Assembly: GCF_028330965.1 (NCBI RefSeq)
Contig: NZ_JAQMUB010000032.1
Location: 62,001 to 126,000 of the forward strand
Direction of reading: 5' to 3'
Length of the DNA: 64,000 nt
Source of the DNA: Oscillatoria sp. CS-180
GTDB taxonomy: Bacteria; Cyanobacteriota; Cyanobacteriia; Phormidesmidales; Phormidesmidaceae
The notes beneath the pieces are model-generated. The model saw nothing but the letters and a program-made list of their open reading frames with translations, had not been told where the DNA came from and did not search any database. Every line of letters begins with the position of its first letter. Position 1 is the stretch's first letter. Shown here piece after piece: positions 8,782-16,622 of this stretch. The position numbers were made by a program, and so were the translations under genes.

Positions 8782-9018
8782 ATGTTTTCCTGGCTGCGCT
8801 GGTCTGATCGCAACGATGAATGGATTGAGACGTCCGAAGAGGCCCTTTACCAAGAACGTCAGCGTGTTGAACAGGCTGAACAGCGGGCCAAGCAAGCGGA
8901 ACGGCAGGTGTTTCAGGTTGCTCGCAACTTGGCTGAAACAGGGATGGAGCCAGTGGAAATTGCGACAGTGACTGGACTGACCGTTGAGCAGGTGCGATCG
9001 CTGCTAGCAGACCCTTGA
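8782..9018 (+). CDS. Small protein resembling an isolated nuclease/coiled-coil tail
   Basis: 78 residues from ATG 8782, with AGAAGG upstream. The middle is a charged coiled coil (QERQRVEQAEQRAKQAERQ), followed by ARNLAETGMEPVEIATVTGL and TVEQVRSLLADP. This ending resembles the C-terminal tail found on many cyanobacterial Rpn-type and related PD-(D/E)XK nuclease proteins, here without a nuclease domain. The N-terminus MFSWLRWSD could be a short membrane or interface segment. It may be a stand-alone adaptor or a relic; I do not assign a function. Confidence 0.55.
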   Translation: MFSWLRWSDRNDEWIETSEEALYQERQRVEQAEQRAKQAERQVFQVARNLAETGMEPVEIATVTGLTVEQVRSLLADP

Positions 9019-9309
9019 AGACTAACGCAACTTCGGCTTCGCGACGTTAACGAGTAAGTCTCATCACCTGTAAAGTTGACGTCAATCACGTCTTGCTCAA
9101 AGAAAGTGGAATACTGTGATTTTTAGGGGAGCTTGATGTGCATCAACAGCTCAGATTTAATAGCCTTATCACGTAATTAGGTTGTACTTTTTCCGCAAAC
9201 CGGACAGCGTTAAATGGTTCATCTCTAGTGTATTAAAAGATATTTTGATTTCGCTTTTAGCCAGATTATCTAATTCAGATACCATAACTAAATTTGTGGG
9301 GTCGCGTTT

Positions 9310-9465
9310 ATGCTTGTTCATCGATTAACTGCCGTTGTCGTAGTTGCTGTATTGTCTACAGTTTTGCGAACAAATCTTGTTCCGGCTGTTGATCGAATGG
9401 TAGTCCCAGCCGAAGGTAGCTTTTCGATTCTGTCTGCAAACGCTCCAACTAACGTTCAAACATAA
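9310..9465 (+). CDS. Possible 51-residue exported peptide
   Basis: A short frame with a basic start and a strong hydrophobic stretch (LTAVVVVAVLSTVL, residues 6-19) followed by a polar tail ending NAPTNVQT. This is the shape of a small secreted or membrane peptide. It is followed 28 bp later by a hairpin terminator, which supports it being transcribed. There is no clear Shine-Dalgarno (only TGGGG about 10 bp upstream), so it could be chance. The 291 bp before it (9019-9309) hold no gene that I can see. Confidence 0.3.
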   Translation: MLVHRLTAVVVVAVLSTVLRTNLVPAVDRMVVPAEGSFSILSANAPTNVQT

Positions 9466-9493
9466 TCGGAAATCGGTCGTTTTAAATAGTCAG

Positions 9494-9528
9494 AAGGAGG
9501 AGTTTTCATTCAATGAAAACTTCTCCTT
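9494..9528. terminator. Bidirectional hairpin terminator
   Basis: A near-perfect inverted repeat: AAGGAGGAGTTTTCATT at 9494-9510 and its complement at 9512-9528 with one mismatch. A T-rich run follows on the plus strand. It lies between the convergent small ORF (ends 9465) and the DUF1232 gene (ends 9571), so it can serve both strands. Confidence 0.7.
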
Positions 9529-9570
9529 TTGCTTGCCTTGTTGAGATATCTAGAGATTTTGCAGCGAACA

Positions 9571-9861
9571 CTATTCAACATCAATTACGGCAACGTCAAT
9601 GTTGTTGGGTGTCGCAGCGTTGTTCTCAACATTTTCGTCACGCTTATTTATACGTTCCAGAAAAAGTTGGGAGATTTCTGCAAAAAGCAGTGTTGCGATC
9701 GCAGCATCATCAATCCAACCAATGATGGGAATGAATTCTGGTGCAATATCGATAGGTGAGATTAGGTAAAGCAAAGTTCCACCAATCAAATACCACCGAT
9801 ACTTTGGATGCCGCATTGTAGCTTTATACCAGTTGTAGAAAGACTGCACAAAATTATCCAT
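9571..9861 (-). CDS. DUF1232 (YkvA-like) small membrane protein
   Basis: A 96-residue protein from ATG 9861 (MDNFVQSFYNWYK). The core KYRWYLIGGTLLYLISPIDI followed by APEFIPIIGWIDDAAIATLL is the DUF1232/YkvA signature: two hydrophobic segments around a conserved SPxDxxPxxxxGxxDD pattern. The C-terminus is acidic (ENVENNAATPNNIDVAVIDVE). The function of the family is not established; members are membrane-associated. A longer frame to 9942 has no support upstream of the conserved start. Confidence 0.8.
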   Translation of the reverse strand: MDNFVQSFYNWYKATMRHPKYRWYLIGGTLLYLISPIDIAPEFIPIIGWIDDAAIATLLFAEISQLFLERINKRDENVENNAATPNNIDVAVIDVE

Positions 9862-10325
9862 GGGAGCGAAAACCTTCCAGCTGCTTCTCTTTCTATTCTC
9901 CCTAAAAATGCCTTGATCTAACAGTGTAGAAAACTGACGCATTTATGGGGAGAACCGTACAATCAACAATTTACAAAAATAGAAGAGTTGACCTCTCTGG
10001 CGATAGATGTCAACTCTACACTCGGTGCTGTAATAACAGGGTATATGGGTCAATGAGCATTTTCTCACTTGTTCTTTTGCACCATATAGAATGATTACTT
10101 TAATAATTCGTGCAGGGAGTGATCGATGGTCTACAAAGAGCCTTGTTGTTCTATTTCAACAAAGATAAAGTGGTTTTGTCTTTTTTTGGATTGAGATAAG
10201 CAGATGGAGATAAAGGTGCTCTTTATCCTAGCCTTAACCCTAAAGCTGGCAAAATGCTGAAGTAGGTCGTCTTAGATCACATTGACACTTGTTCTTTTTT
10301 TGATCATTGATTTTAGGGAACTTCT
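9862..10325. other. Intergenic region with two hairpins, leader of lipoprotein operon
   Basis: 464 bp with no gene seen, between the divergent DUF1232 gene and the lipoprotein operon. It holds an inverted repeat with 9-bp arms AGAGTTGAC/GTCAACTCT (9984-10017, 16-nt loop) and a second hairpin GATAAAG-GTGCT-CTTTATC (10212-10230). The region is A/T-rich with several T-runs close to the lipoprotein start. Both could be operators or leader structures; no known riboswitch was recognised. Confidence 0.4.
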
Positions 10326-10964
10326 ATGAAAGTTATTCGTTGGCTCAAGTCATTTATTCCCCTTACGCTTGTATTTTTGTTGGTAATAACAGCCTGTACT
10401 TCTGCACCCTCAAAGTACGATGAGGTCCAGAAAGACACGACTGGTCTTAAGGCCCCTGCTGCGGTGGAAAAAGCCGCTGAGGCAGGCGGAACTTTTAACC
10501 AATTTTTTCCAGAGTCAGACGGTAAGTATCAGGTTGTTCCATCCCAAGAGAAGAAAGGGTTTGCAGAATATAAGCTCAAGCGTGACGGTGAGACCTTGGC
10601 GATGTTGAGCATCAACGACACCATCAGCTTGCCTGCAGCGGCAGCTAAGTATGAAAACTCAGCAGACTCTATTGCTGGCTTTCCTTCTGTACAGCAGGGG
10701 ACAACGGCGACAGGGCTTTTAGTCAATGGTCGTTATCAGGTCAAAGTCCTGTCACGGGCTCAGTCCTTCTCTGCTGAAGATCGAGCGGCATGGCTTGAAA
10801 AGTTTGATCTCCAAGGACTATCTAATCTAGAAGCTAATACGAAAGCGTTTCGTCGCGCTCAAAAGAAAGCGGCCCCTGTGATCACTCCAACCCCACCCCT
10901 GGTCAAGAAACCTGTTGTTGAGCCGGAAACGGTTCCAACACTAGTTCCTCAACCCGCTGGCTAA
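10326..10964 (+). CDS. Putative lipoprotein of unknown function
   Basis: 212 residues. The N-terminus is a lipoprotein signal: basic MKVIRWLK, hydrophobic core FIPLTLVFLLVITAC with a lipobox ending VITAC (Cys about 24), so the protein is lipid-anchored in a membrane. The mature part KYDEVQKDTTGLKAPAAVEK then AAEAGGTFNQFFPESDGKYQ and a C-terminal Pro/Val-rich tail (TPTPPLVKKPVVEPETVPTL) are recognisable as a conserved cyanobacterial hypothetical, but no function is known to me. AGGGA precedes the ATG. It is first of a probable operon with the next two genes (51 bp and 69 bp gaps). Confidence 0.7.
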   Translation: MKVIRWLKSFIPLTLVFLLVITACTSAPSKYDEVQKDTTGLKAPAAVEKAAEAGGTFNQFFPESDGKYQVVPSQEKKGFAEYKLKRDGETLAMLSINDTISLPAAAAKYENSADSIAGFPSVQQGTTATGLLVNGRYQVKVLSRAQSFSAEDRAAWLEKFDLQGLSNLEANTKAFRRAQKKAAPVITPTPPLVKKPVVEPETVPTLVPQPAG

Positions 10965-11015
10965 CAGTGTCGTCCTTTGAATATTACGAGTACCGCTCAA
11001 TTTTAGGAGACCATT

Positions 11016-11900
11016 GTGAGTAAGAAAATCTACGAGAAAGTAGACAAGCTACCCAAAGGCGGCCTGACGGTGATGGCCCTCAACTCTTTGGACAAGCTTG
11101 TTCCAGGGAAATGGGAGAACTTAGTCGGGTTTGACAACACCATTAAGACGGTCACAGGCGAAACAGACGAAGCAATGGTGCAGGCGATTGGGGAACGGGC
11201 GATCGCCCTCTTCAATGACAAGTCTCAAGGCTATCAGCGGGCGTTGTGGCTATACGAGTCAGTCGATTCTGCTTCCGGCTTGTTGGGCGCAGCGGCAATG
11301 GCAAATCGTATCGGACAAGATACCTTCTTGGGCTTTTTGAAGAACCTCACGCCTAAGCCTGAGAAGGCCCAAACGATTGATTTGGCCGTAAAGCTGGTAA
11401 CAGAGGTGGTTGCCTTTTGTCATATCAACGGCATTCCGGGAGACAGCCTGGGTGATTTTCTCTCTGCCTTAGGTGACTACAGTGGTGAATCGCTAACACG
11501 AATGGCAGCATTGGTTTCCTTTGATGGTGTGATTCCTCTAGGTGCTGACTTTAGTGCAAAGGCTCTCAATAAAGTTAAAAGCATGGGGCCTGCCGATTTG
11601 GACAGCAATCAAACGTTTAAAGGAGTCAAAAAAGAGATTCCCGGTGATAGCTCCAAGAGCAAGCTGGCCTTTATTACCGAAAGCTTTGAGTCAACGCAGG
11701 GCTGGATGGACAAGTTTGTTAGCCAAAACGGGATCACCCAAAGCAAGCTGGTGGACAATATGGCGGGCTTTGTCGAGGGATCCAAAAGCAAACTGGACTA
11801 TTTAGGAGCATTTCTGGATGTTTCCGTGAAGTACTACGAGCATACGGGAGTCCAAACGCTGGCAAGACGCTTAATTGAGCGGGCTGTTGCCGAACTTTAA
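11016..11900 (+). CDS. Conserved protein of unknown function in htpX operon
   Basis: 294 residues, starting GTG 11016 with AGGAGA six bases upstream. It has no signal peptide and no membrane helix, and looks soluble and helical throughout. Recognisable blocks are GGLTVMALNSLDKLVPGKWE, LALFNDKSQGYQRALWLYES-like central helices and C-terminal DVSVKYYEHTGVQTLARRLI. I do not recognise a catalytic motif. Its position between a lipoprotein and the HtpX protease suggests a role in envelope or stress physiology, but that is context only. Confidence 0.65.
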   Translation: MSKKIYEKVDKLPKGGLTVMALNSLDKLVPGKWENLVGFDNTIKTVTGETDEAMVQAIGERAIALFNDKSQGYQRALWLYESVDSASGLLGAAAMANRIGQDTFLGFLKNLTPKPEKAQTIDLAVKLVTEVVAFCHINGIPGDSLGDFLSALGDYSGESLTRMAALVSFDGVIPLGADFSAKALNKVKSMGPADLDSNQTFKGVKKEIPGDSSKSKLAFITESFESTQGWMDKFVSQNGITQSKLVDNMAGFVEGSKSKLDYLGAFLDVSVKYYEHTGVQTLARRLIERAVAEL

Positions 11901-11969
11901 AGTTGTTTATCCACTTTGTTGATGCGGAGTGGATAAAGCAGACCTGAAAACTTTGGGAGGGCGATCACG

Positions 11970-12845
11970 ATGAATCAATTCAAAACACTAGCACTACTGG
12001 CACTGCTATCTGGCTTGCTGGTCGGTATGGGCTATCTATTGATTGGTGGTACGAACGGAATTTTGATCGGACTGGCGTTAGCAGCCGTCAGCAATTTAGG
12101 TTCCTGGTATTTCTCGGACAAAATTGCCTTAAGGGCTTACCAAGCTCAACCTGTGAGTCGTCAGCAGGCTCCTGCCCTCTATGCCAGCGTCGAGAAGCTG
12201 AGTCAGGCTGCCGAAATTCCTATGCCAGATGTCTACATTATTCCGACTGAAGCCGCTAATGCCTTTGCAACGGGCCGCAATCCTAACAATGCGGCTGTCG
12301 CGGTTACTCAAGGACTGATGAACATGCTGACTCAAGAAGAGTTAGAAGGGGTGTTAGGACACGAGCTTTCCCATATCATCAACCGCGATACGCTGACTCA
12401 GGCAGTTGCAGCGACAATTGGTGGAGCCGTTTCATCTCTGGCGTACATGGCTCAGTGGGCAAGCTATAGCCGTGGGGGACAAGGCGATCGCCGAGGAGGA
12501 AACCCATTAGGCTTGCTGCTGGCTGTCTTTTTGGCACCCTTGGCAGCCACGTTGATTCAAATGGGCATTTCTCGTACCCGTGAATTTGCCGCCGATGCCG
12601 GTGCTGGGCAGCTTACTCAAAACCCCCGGGCTTTGATGAGTGCCTTACGAAAGCTTGAGAAAAGCGCGCAAGTGGCTCCGATGGGAGGAAATCCATCATT
12701 CGAGCCGATGTTGATTATCAATGCGTTCTCTCGTGAGGGACTATCTAATCTCTTTTCTACGCATCCGTCTACTGAGGAACGGATCGAGCGGTTGGAAGCT
12801 CAAGCTCAAGGGCTTCTGCAATCTACACCCATCCTCAATCGTTAG
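11970..12845 (+). CDS. htpX: HtpX-like M48 zinc metalloprotease
   Basis: A 291-residue membrane-bound zinc endopeptidase. Two hydrophobic N-terminal segments (about residues 5-45) precede the M48 domain. HELSH at 131-135 in EGVLGHELSHIINRDTLTQA supplies the zinc-binding HExxH, a second hydrophobic pair follows (about 140-190), and REFAADAGAGQLTQNPRALM provides the third ligand Glu. HtpX degrades misfolded membrane proteins in the inner membrane. GGGAGGG lies upstream of the ATG. It is the last gene of the lipoprotein/unknown/htpX unit and is followed by a hairpin terminator. Confidence 0.9.
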   Translation: MNQFKTLALLALLSGLLVGMGYLLIGGTNGILIGLALAAVSNLGSWYFSDKIALRAYQAQPVSRQQAPALYASVEKLSQAAEIPMPDVYIIPTEAANAFATGRNPNNAAVAVTQGLMNMLTQEELEGVLGHELSHIINRDTLTQAVAATIGGAVSSLAYMAQWASYSRGGQGDRRGGNPLGLLLAVFLAPLAATLIQMGISRTREFAADAGAGQLTQNPRALMSALRKLEKSAQVAPMGGNPSFEPMLIINAFSREGLSNLFSTHPSTEERIERLEAQAQGLLQSTPILNR

Positions 12846-12922
12846 AGTGAAGCTGCAATTGGCGCGGCTAAAATAGCGATCTGTGTAGGTTGGTGTCGAA
12901 CACAGTTTATGCTGTGTCTTCT

Positions 12923-12954
12923 CTGATGACGATACAGCCGTCGTCAGTTTCTTT
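12923..12954 (+). terminator. Hairpin terminator after htpX, merging into repeat copy A
   Basis: The arms CTGATGACG (12923-12931) and CGTCGTCAG (12939-12947) pair with one G-U, followed by TTTCTTT. A smaller hairpin ACACAG-TTTATG-CTGTGT lies just before it (12900-12917). The right arm is shared with the 5' end of the dispersed repeat at 12932. Confidence 0.6.
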
Positions 12955-13040
12955 AGGGCAACACGGCAAGTTATCAGGTTGTGAGTTAAGCACCTGGATG
13001 CGATTAGGTGCATCAGCTTAAATGGCAAAACCGTAAGACA
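12932..13040 (+). repeat. Dispersed structured repeat, copy A
   Basis: Begins ATACAGCCGTCG and has the loop-like AGGGCAA, a potential outer stem ACAGCC/GGTTGT, the hairpin GCACCT (12990-12995)/AGGTGC (13006-13011) and a right end resembling CTTAAATGGCAAAACCG. It is the most diverged of the full copies. It aligns base for base with the copies at 24046, 38919 and 44494 with few gaps. Confidence 0.6.
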
Positions 13041-13629
13041 ATCGAAGACTTTAGAGGACCTGAGTTCAAAGGCTTTTTGCCATTGTTTGGGAAGATTAGT
13101 TCTTCGTTGGGAATACTTTTGCAACAGTTGAGACTGTTTCCGTTGGGATAGCGCACCCGTCTGCATCTCCCCACTCTGGATGTTGAAGTCAACCATTATT
13201 GAACTCAGAGATTGGGAGAGTATTGTCGGATTTAATAGCGTCAGAGGACTTATGCCTTTCAAATTCCCTCCTGTTAGGGTAGTGTTAGGATCTAATCCGG
13301 TGCTGGTCAAGAGGAGTTGGCGATCACAAGGGAGATCTGCGGAATGCAGACTGACCAATGTCATCAAATGATCACGATTGAGACCATAAAAGCTACCTCC
13401 GATACAACATTTGGGAAGAGCTCTCTATAATGTAAAGTTCAGTTGCGAGGGGCGGAGGAGTCATCTTCTCTGCCCCCTTGTTGTCTAATCAATTCTTTGA
13501 TTAGACGGCGAGGCTGATCTTGATGCTTTGATGGTCCGGTTGATCTGATTTGATGAGGCTCAGAGCCTGATGAATAAGGGTTGTGCCTCCCTGTGGATGC
13601 AGTCATTTAATGAATCGAGGGTGAATATA
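13041..13629. other. Intergenic region before cbiX with two tandem hairpins
   Basis: 589 bp. A long minus-strand frame crosses it but lacks coding character and runs into htpX. The notable content is at 13449-13505: a 12-bp GC-rich stem-loop (GGGGCGGAGGAG, loop TCAT, CTTCTCTGCCCC; two G-U pairs) followed seven bases later by a perfect 9-bp stem TCTAATCAA-TTCT-TTGATTAGA. These lie about 125-180 bp before the chelatase start. I do not see the conserved boxes of a cobalamin riboswitch. Confidence 0.5.
13449..13505 (+). promoter_or_regulatory. Tandem stem-loops upstream of sirohydrochlorin chelatase gene
   Basis: Stem-loop 1 is 13449-13460/13465-13476 and stem-loop 2 is 13484-13492/13497-13505. 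A short T-rich stretch (CTTGTTGTCT) follows stem 1, so it could act as a terminator or attenuator for transcription entering cbiX. This is structural evidence only. Confidence 0.45.
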
Positions 13630-14568
13630 ATGCGCACTGCATATCTACTGGTTTCTCATGGGAGTTCTGATGCACGTCATCAGGCCGGTTTGTCGCGCCT
13701 TGCTGACCGTATGCAACAGCAACTCGCACGGCTGCGGAAGGATGAGTATCGGCTCGCTACAGGCTCCTCTCTGCAAAACTATTTAAACTCGAACAATACT
13801 CTGGTTGGCTTTGCTGAAGTCAATTCCAGCTTTGCAGAGCCTTTTCCTATCCGCTCTTTGGGATTGTCTCAGGTCGATGTTGCTGAAGTCCCAATCGTTG
13901 GCACAGCTACCTTGGAAGCGAATGTAACTCCTTTATCTGAGCAAATCAGAATCTTTGCCCAAAGCGTTGAAACGAGAGGCATTCGGCAGATTGTTGTGGT
14001 GCCGCTTTTCCTGCTAGCCGGTGTTCATGTCCGGGAAGATCTGCCCCGAGAAATTGCTGCTGCTTGTGCCCTGTTGCCTGCTCGGGTGCGGCTGATTTGT
14101 ACGCCCTATTTGGGCAGTCACAACGGCTTTAAGCGCTATGTCGCTCACCGCTTAGCTAAGACCGATGCTGAACGGTGTGTCCTATTGGCCCATGGTAGTC
14201 GTCGCTCAGCTGGCAATCGAGCTATTCAACAACTCGGCACCATTCTGGATACTGATGTGGCTTTCTGGACGGTTGCACCAAACTTGGAAACTCAAATTTT
14301 TGACTTGGTGCAGCGAGGGTATCAACGACTGGCGATCGCTCCTTATTTCCTTTTTCCCGGCAGCATCACGGACGCTATCACCCGACAAACAGAAGCCGTT
14401 GCCGAGCGGCTTCCCCAACTCTCTCTAAGACTATTAGCTCCTCTAGGAACTGATATGGACTTAGGTAGAGCCGTTGCTGAACTGGCACTCACAGCGCCTC
14501 GGGGTTTACCCAACGTCAACTGGAGTCAATCTTCTTTATTAATAGCCGAGAAAGGCATAACCGCTTAA
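13630..14568 (+). CDS. CbiX/SirB-type sirohydrochlorin (ferro/cobalto)chelatase
   Basis: 312 residues with two tandem CbiX halves. The first starts RTAYLLVSHGSSDARHQ and the second contains CVLLAHGSRRSAGNRA, the His of each SHG/AHG motif being the metal/catalytic residue. VVVPLFLLAGVHVREDLPRE and RLAIAPYFLFPGSITDAI are the expected second strands. An insertion of about 60 residues (GSSLQNYLNSNNTLVG...) separates strand 1 from the VPIVGTATLEAN segment. It inserts Fe2+ (siroheme) or Co2+ (early cobalamin) into sirohydrochlorin. ATG 13630 has GAGGGTGA upstream and gives the conserved start; a longer frame to 13570 is unlikely. It pairs functionally with cobA 183 bp downstream. Confidence 0.8.
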   Translation: MRTAYLLVSHGSSDARHQAGLSRLADRMQQQLARLRKDEYRLATGSSLQNYLNSNNTLVGFAEVNSSFAEPFPIRSLGLSQVDVAEVPIVGTATLEANVTPLSEQIRIFAQSVETRGIRQIVVVPLFLLAGVHVREDLPREIAAACALLPARVRLICTPYLGSHNGFKRYVAHRLAKTDAERCVLLAHGSRRSAGNRAIQQLGTILDTDVAFWTVAPNLETQIFDLVQRGYQRLAIAPYFLFPGSITDAITRQTEAVAERLPQLSLRLLAPLGTDMDLGRAVAELALTAPRGLPNVNWSQSSLLIAEKGITA

Positions 14569-14727
14569 TATTTTCTTGAGCTTGCTGCTGCTTTGATTAA
14601 GCTGCTTCAGGAAAGCTTGACTGGGCAATGGGCTGAAGGTGCTGAGCAGCGGTTTGAACAAGACGGTTTGCAGGCCACATTTGGGTCAGTAACTAATGAC
14701 ACTGTCCTAATCGGGCAGCACACCTAG
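14569..14727 (+). other. In-frame open stretch after the chelatase stop codon
   Basis: Directly after the TAA of the chelatase gene, the same frame stays open for 52 codons to TAG 14725-14727. It reads as plausible protein (ALIKLLQESLTGQWAEGAEQ, then RFEQDGLQATFGSVTNDTVL). There is no ATG. It could be the former C-terminus of a longer chelatase cut by a recent stop, a stop-codon read-through product, or a decayed gene. The remaining bases to cobA hold AAAAGGAAC as its ribosome-binding site. Confidence 0.35.
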
Positions 14728-14751
14728 ACTTACAGGAAAAGGAACACTGAT

Positions 14752-15639
14752 ATGACGGATGCTTGCGTCGATCTGGAGCGCGATCGCTTACCCGGCAAGG
14801 TATACCTTGTCGGAGCAGGCCCTGGAGATCCAGGACTATTTACCCTTAAGGGTAAAGCTCTGCTCGAACAGGCCGATGTCGTTGTTTACGATGCTTTGGT
14901 GAGTCCGCCTATTCTAGGTATGGCCAATCCGGCTGCCCAGCTGTTGCCGGCAGGAAAGCGACGGGGGTATCATTCATTGTCTCAAACAGACATCAACCAG
15001 CTTTTGATTGCTCAAGCACAACAGCACAAAGTTGTTGTGCGTTTAAAGGGCGGCGACCCCTTTGTGTTTGGTCGAGGCGGTGAAGAAATGATGGATCTAG
15101 TGGCGGCTGGCATCCCAGTGGAAGTTGTGCCGGGAATTACGGCAGGCGTCGCAGTGCCTGCCTATGCGGGCATTCCTGTGACGCATCGGGAACTCAGTTC
15201 CAGTGTGACCTTTGTGACAGGGCACGAAGCGGTCGGCAAATATCGGCCTGAGGTTAACTGGCCAGCGATCGCCCAAAGTTCTGAAACTATCGTTATCTAC
15301 ATGGGGGTTCATAATCTGCCTAACATCGTGACTGCGTTAGTCAAAGCTGGTTTGGGTACTGAAACGCCTGTGGCACTTATCCGTTGGGGAACCCGTCCCG
15401 AACAAGATGAGTTGATTGCTACGCTGGCAACCATAGAAGATGAGATGAAAGCGACTGGATTTGCCGCGCCCGCGATCGCCGTTGTTGGTAATGTCGTCAA
15501 TATGCGTCAGATCTTAGAAAACTGCCGTCCCAGTACAGCCGATGTTGACTATTCCCAAGACTTTACGCAGTCAAAATTGCCGAACCGTATTGCTGCGACG
15601 AGGGGAAACACCCTTGCTACTATGGATTTAGAACAGTAG
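14752..15639 (+). CDS. cobA: Uroporphyrinogen-III C-methyltransferase
   Basis: 295 residues. It transfers methyl groups from SAM to C2 and C7 of uroporphyrinogen III, giving precorrin-2, the branch point of siroheme and cobalamin synthesis. The SAM-site motif GAGPGDPG is at residues 21-28. VVRLKGGDPFVFGRGGEE, VEVVPGITAGVAVPAYAGIP and HRELSSSVTFVTGHE are all canonical SUMT blocks. It has only the methyltransferase domain (no HemD or CysG fusion), with a roughly 35-residue C-terminal tail beyond the fold. AAGGAA lies upstream of the ATG. It follows the chelatase on the same strand and is followed by def 31 bp later. Confidence 0.92.
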   Translation: MTDACVDLERDRLPGKVYLVGAGPGDPGLFTLKGKALLEQADVVVYDALVSPPILGMANPAAQLLPAGKRRGYHSLSQTDINQLLIAQAQQHKVVVRLKGGDPFVFGRGGEEMMDLVAAGIPVEVVPGITAGVAVPAYAGIPVTHRELSSSVTFVTGHEAVGKYRPEVNWPAIAQSSETIVIYMGVHNLPNIVTALVKAGLGTETPVALIRWGTRPEQDELIATLATIEDEMKATGFAAPAIAVVGNVVNMRQILENCRPSTADVDYSQDFTQSKLPNRIAATRGNTLATMDLEQ

Positions 15640-15670
15640 ACACTATTCACATCCACATTTTTACCTCTCC

Positions 15671-16237
15671 ATGACTGCGACTATCCAGGTTGAGAAGAAG
15701 AAGCTCAAGAATCCACCGCTCGATATTCATACCCTAGGCGATCGCGTTTTGCGACAGCCTGCCAAGCGAGTTGCCAAGGTTGATAACTCAATGCGGCAGC
15801 TGGCTTACGACATGCTGAAGACGATGTATAGCTCTGACGGTATCGGGCTAGCGGCTCCGCAAGTGGCAGTCAACAAGCAGCTGATTGTCGTTGACATTGA
15901 TCCCGAAAATTCCACCACGCCGCCGCTGATTCTAATCAATCCGAAAGTTATTCGTACAAGTAAAGAGCTTTGTACTGGGCAAGAGGGCTGCTTGAGCATT
16001 CCTGGTGTTTATCTAGATGTGGTTCGCCCCAGTGCCATTGAAGTCAGCTTTAAAGACGAAAATGGTCGTCCTCAAAAGATCAAGGCGGCTGATCTACTTG
16101 CCCGCTGTATTCTCCATGAGATGGATCATTTGACTGGGGTGATGTTTGTAGACCGCGTCACTAATCAGCTTGCCCTTACGCAGGAGCTTCAGAAGAACGG
16201 TTTTTATATGAAGGATGTCAAAGAAGTTGATGGCTAG
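15671..16237 (+). CDS. def: Peptide deformylase
   Basis: A 188-residue metalloenzyme that removes the N-formyl group from nascent proteins. All three motifs are intact: GIGLAAPQ at 57-64, EGCLSIPG at 105-112 (metal-ligand Cys) and HEMDH at 149-153 (two ligand His and the catalytic Glu). The length fits bacterial PDF plus a short N-terminal extension. It is 31 bp after cobA, so it may be cotranscribed. No strong Shine-Dalgarno is seen. Confidence 0.95.
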   Translation: MTATIQVEKKKLKNPPLDIHTLGDRVLRQPAKRVAKVDNSMRQLAYDMLKTMYSSDGIGLAAPQVAVNKQLIVVDIDPENSTTPPLILINPKVIRTSKELCTGQEGCLSIPGVYLDVVRPSAIEVSFKDENGRPQKIKAADLLARCILHEMDHLTGVMFVDRVTNQLALTQELQKNGFYMKDVKEVDG

Positions 16238-16424
16238 TACACTACGGTAGAAATAGGCTCATCCTTCAAAACATTGGGAAAGCTTATTTGTCCTAGTTTT
16301 GAAATCTGAATTTTGCATTTTGCATTCTACATAGCGGTACTAGTCCCTTGCGTCGTGTCCTCACTCTGCGCTAGATAAAAGACATTTCAGAAAATTCTTT
16401 TCAATTTGGGGAGATTTAAGCATT

Positions 16425-16622
16425 GTGTGGACACCAAAAAGCGGGCTATTTCTACTATGCTCTTGCCTAGCTGCCATTTCAGCCGTTGCGGCTATCTTCG
16501 AGCTGTCAACGGGTGAGCCTGACTGGGGTACAGGCCCAACTAGCCTGCTAATTGGCTTAGCTGTTCCCCTGGGAGTAGTCTTTTTCTATGCAGCAGTGCG
16601 CGATGCTAGAGCCAACATGTAG
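16425..16622 (+). CDS. Small two-helix membrane protein of unknown function
   Basis: 65 residues starting at GTG 16425 with GGGGAG about 11 bases upstream. Two hydrophobic helices (roughly 7-26 and 38-58) flank ELSTGEPDWGTGP, and the tail VRDARANM is polar. It is recognisable as a short conserved cyanobacterial hypothetical but has no known role. The C-terminal helix end is likely cytoplasmic by its positive residues. Confidence 0.6.
   Translation: MWTPKSGLFLLCSCLAAISAVAAIFELSTGEPDWGTGPTSLLIGLAVPLGVVFFYAAVRDARANM

Noticed and set aside
12741-13367. 208-residue minus-strand frame spanning the htpX 3' end and the downstream gap
   Set aside because: It overlaps htpX, crosses the terminator and repeat copy A, and its residues have no family pattern or coding character.
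13041-13629. Possible cobalamin riboswitch before the chelatase gene
   Set aside because: I could not find the B12-box or the core conserved segments; only two simple stem-loops are present.
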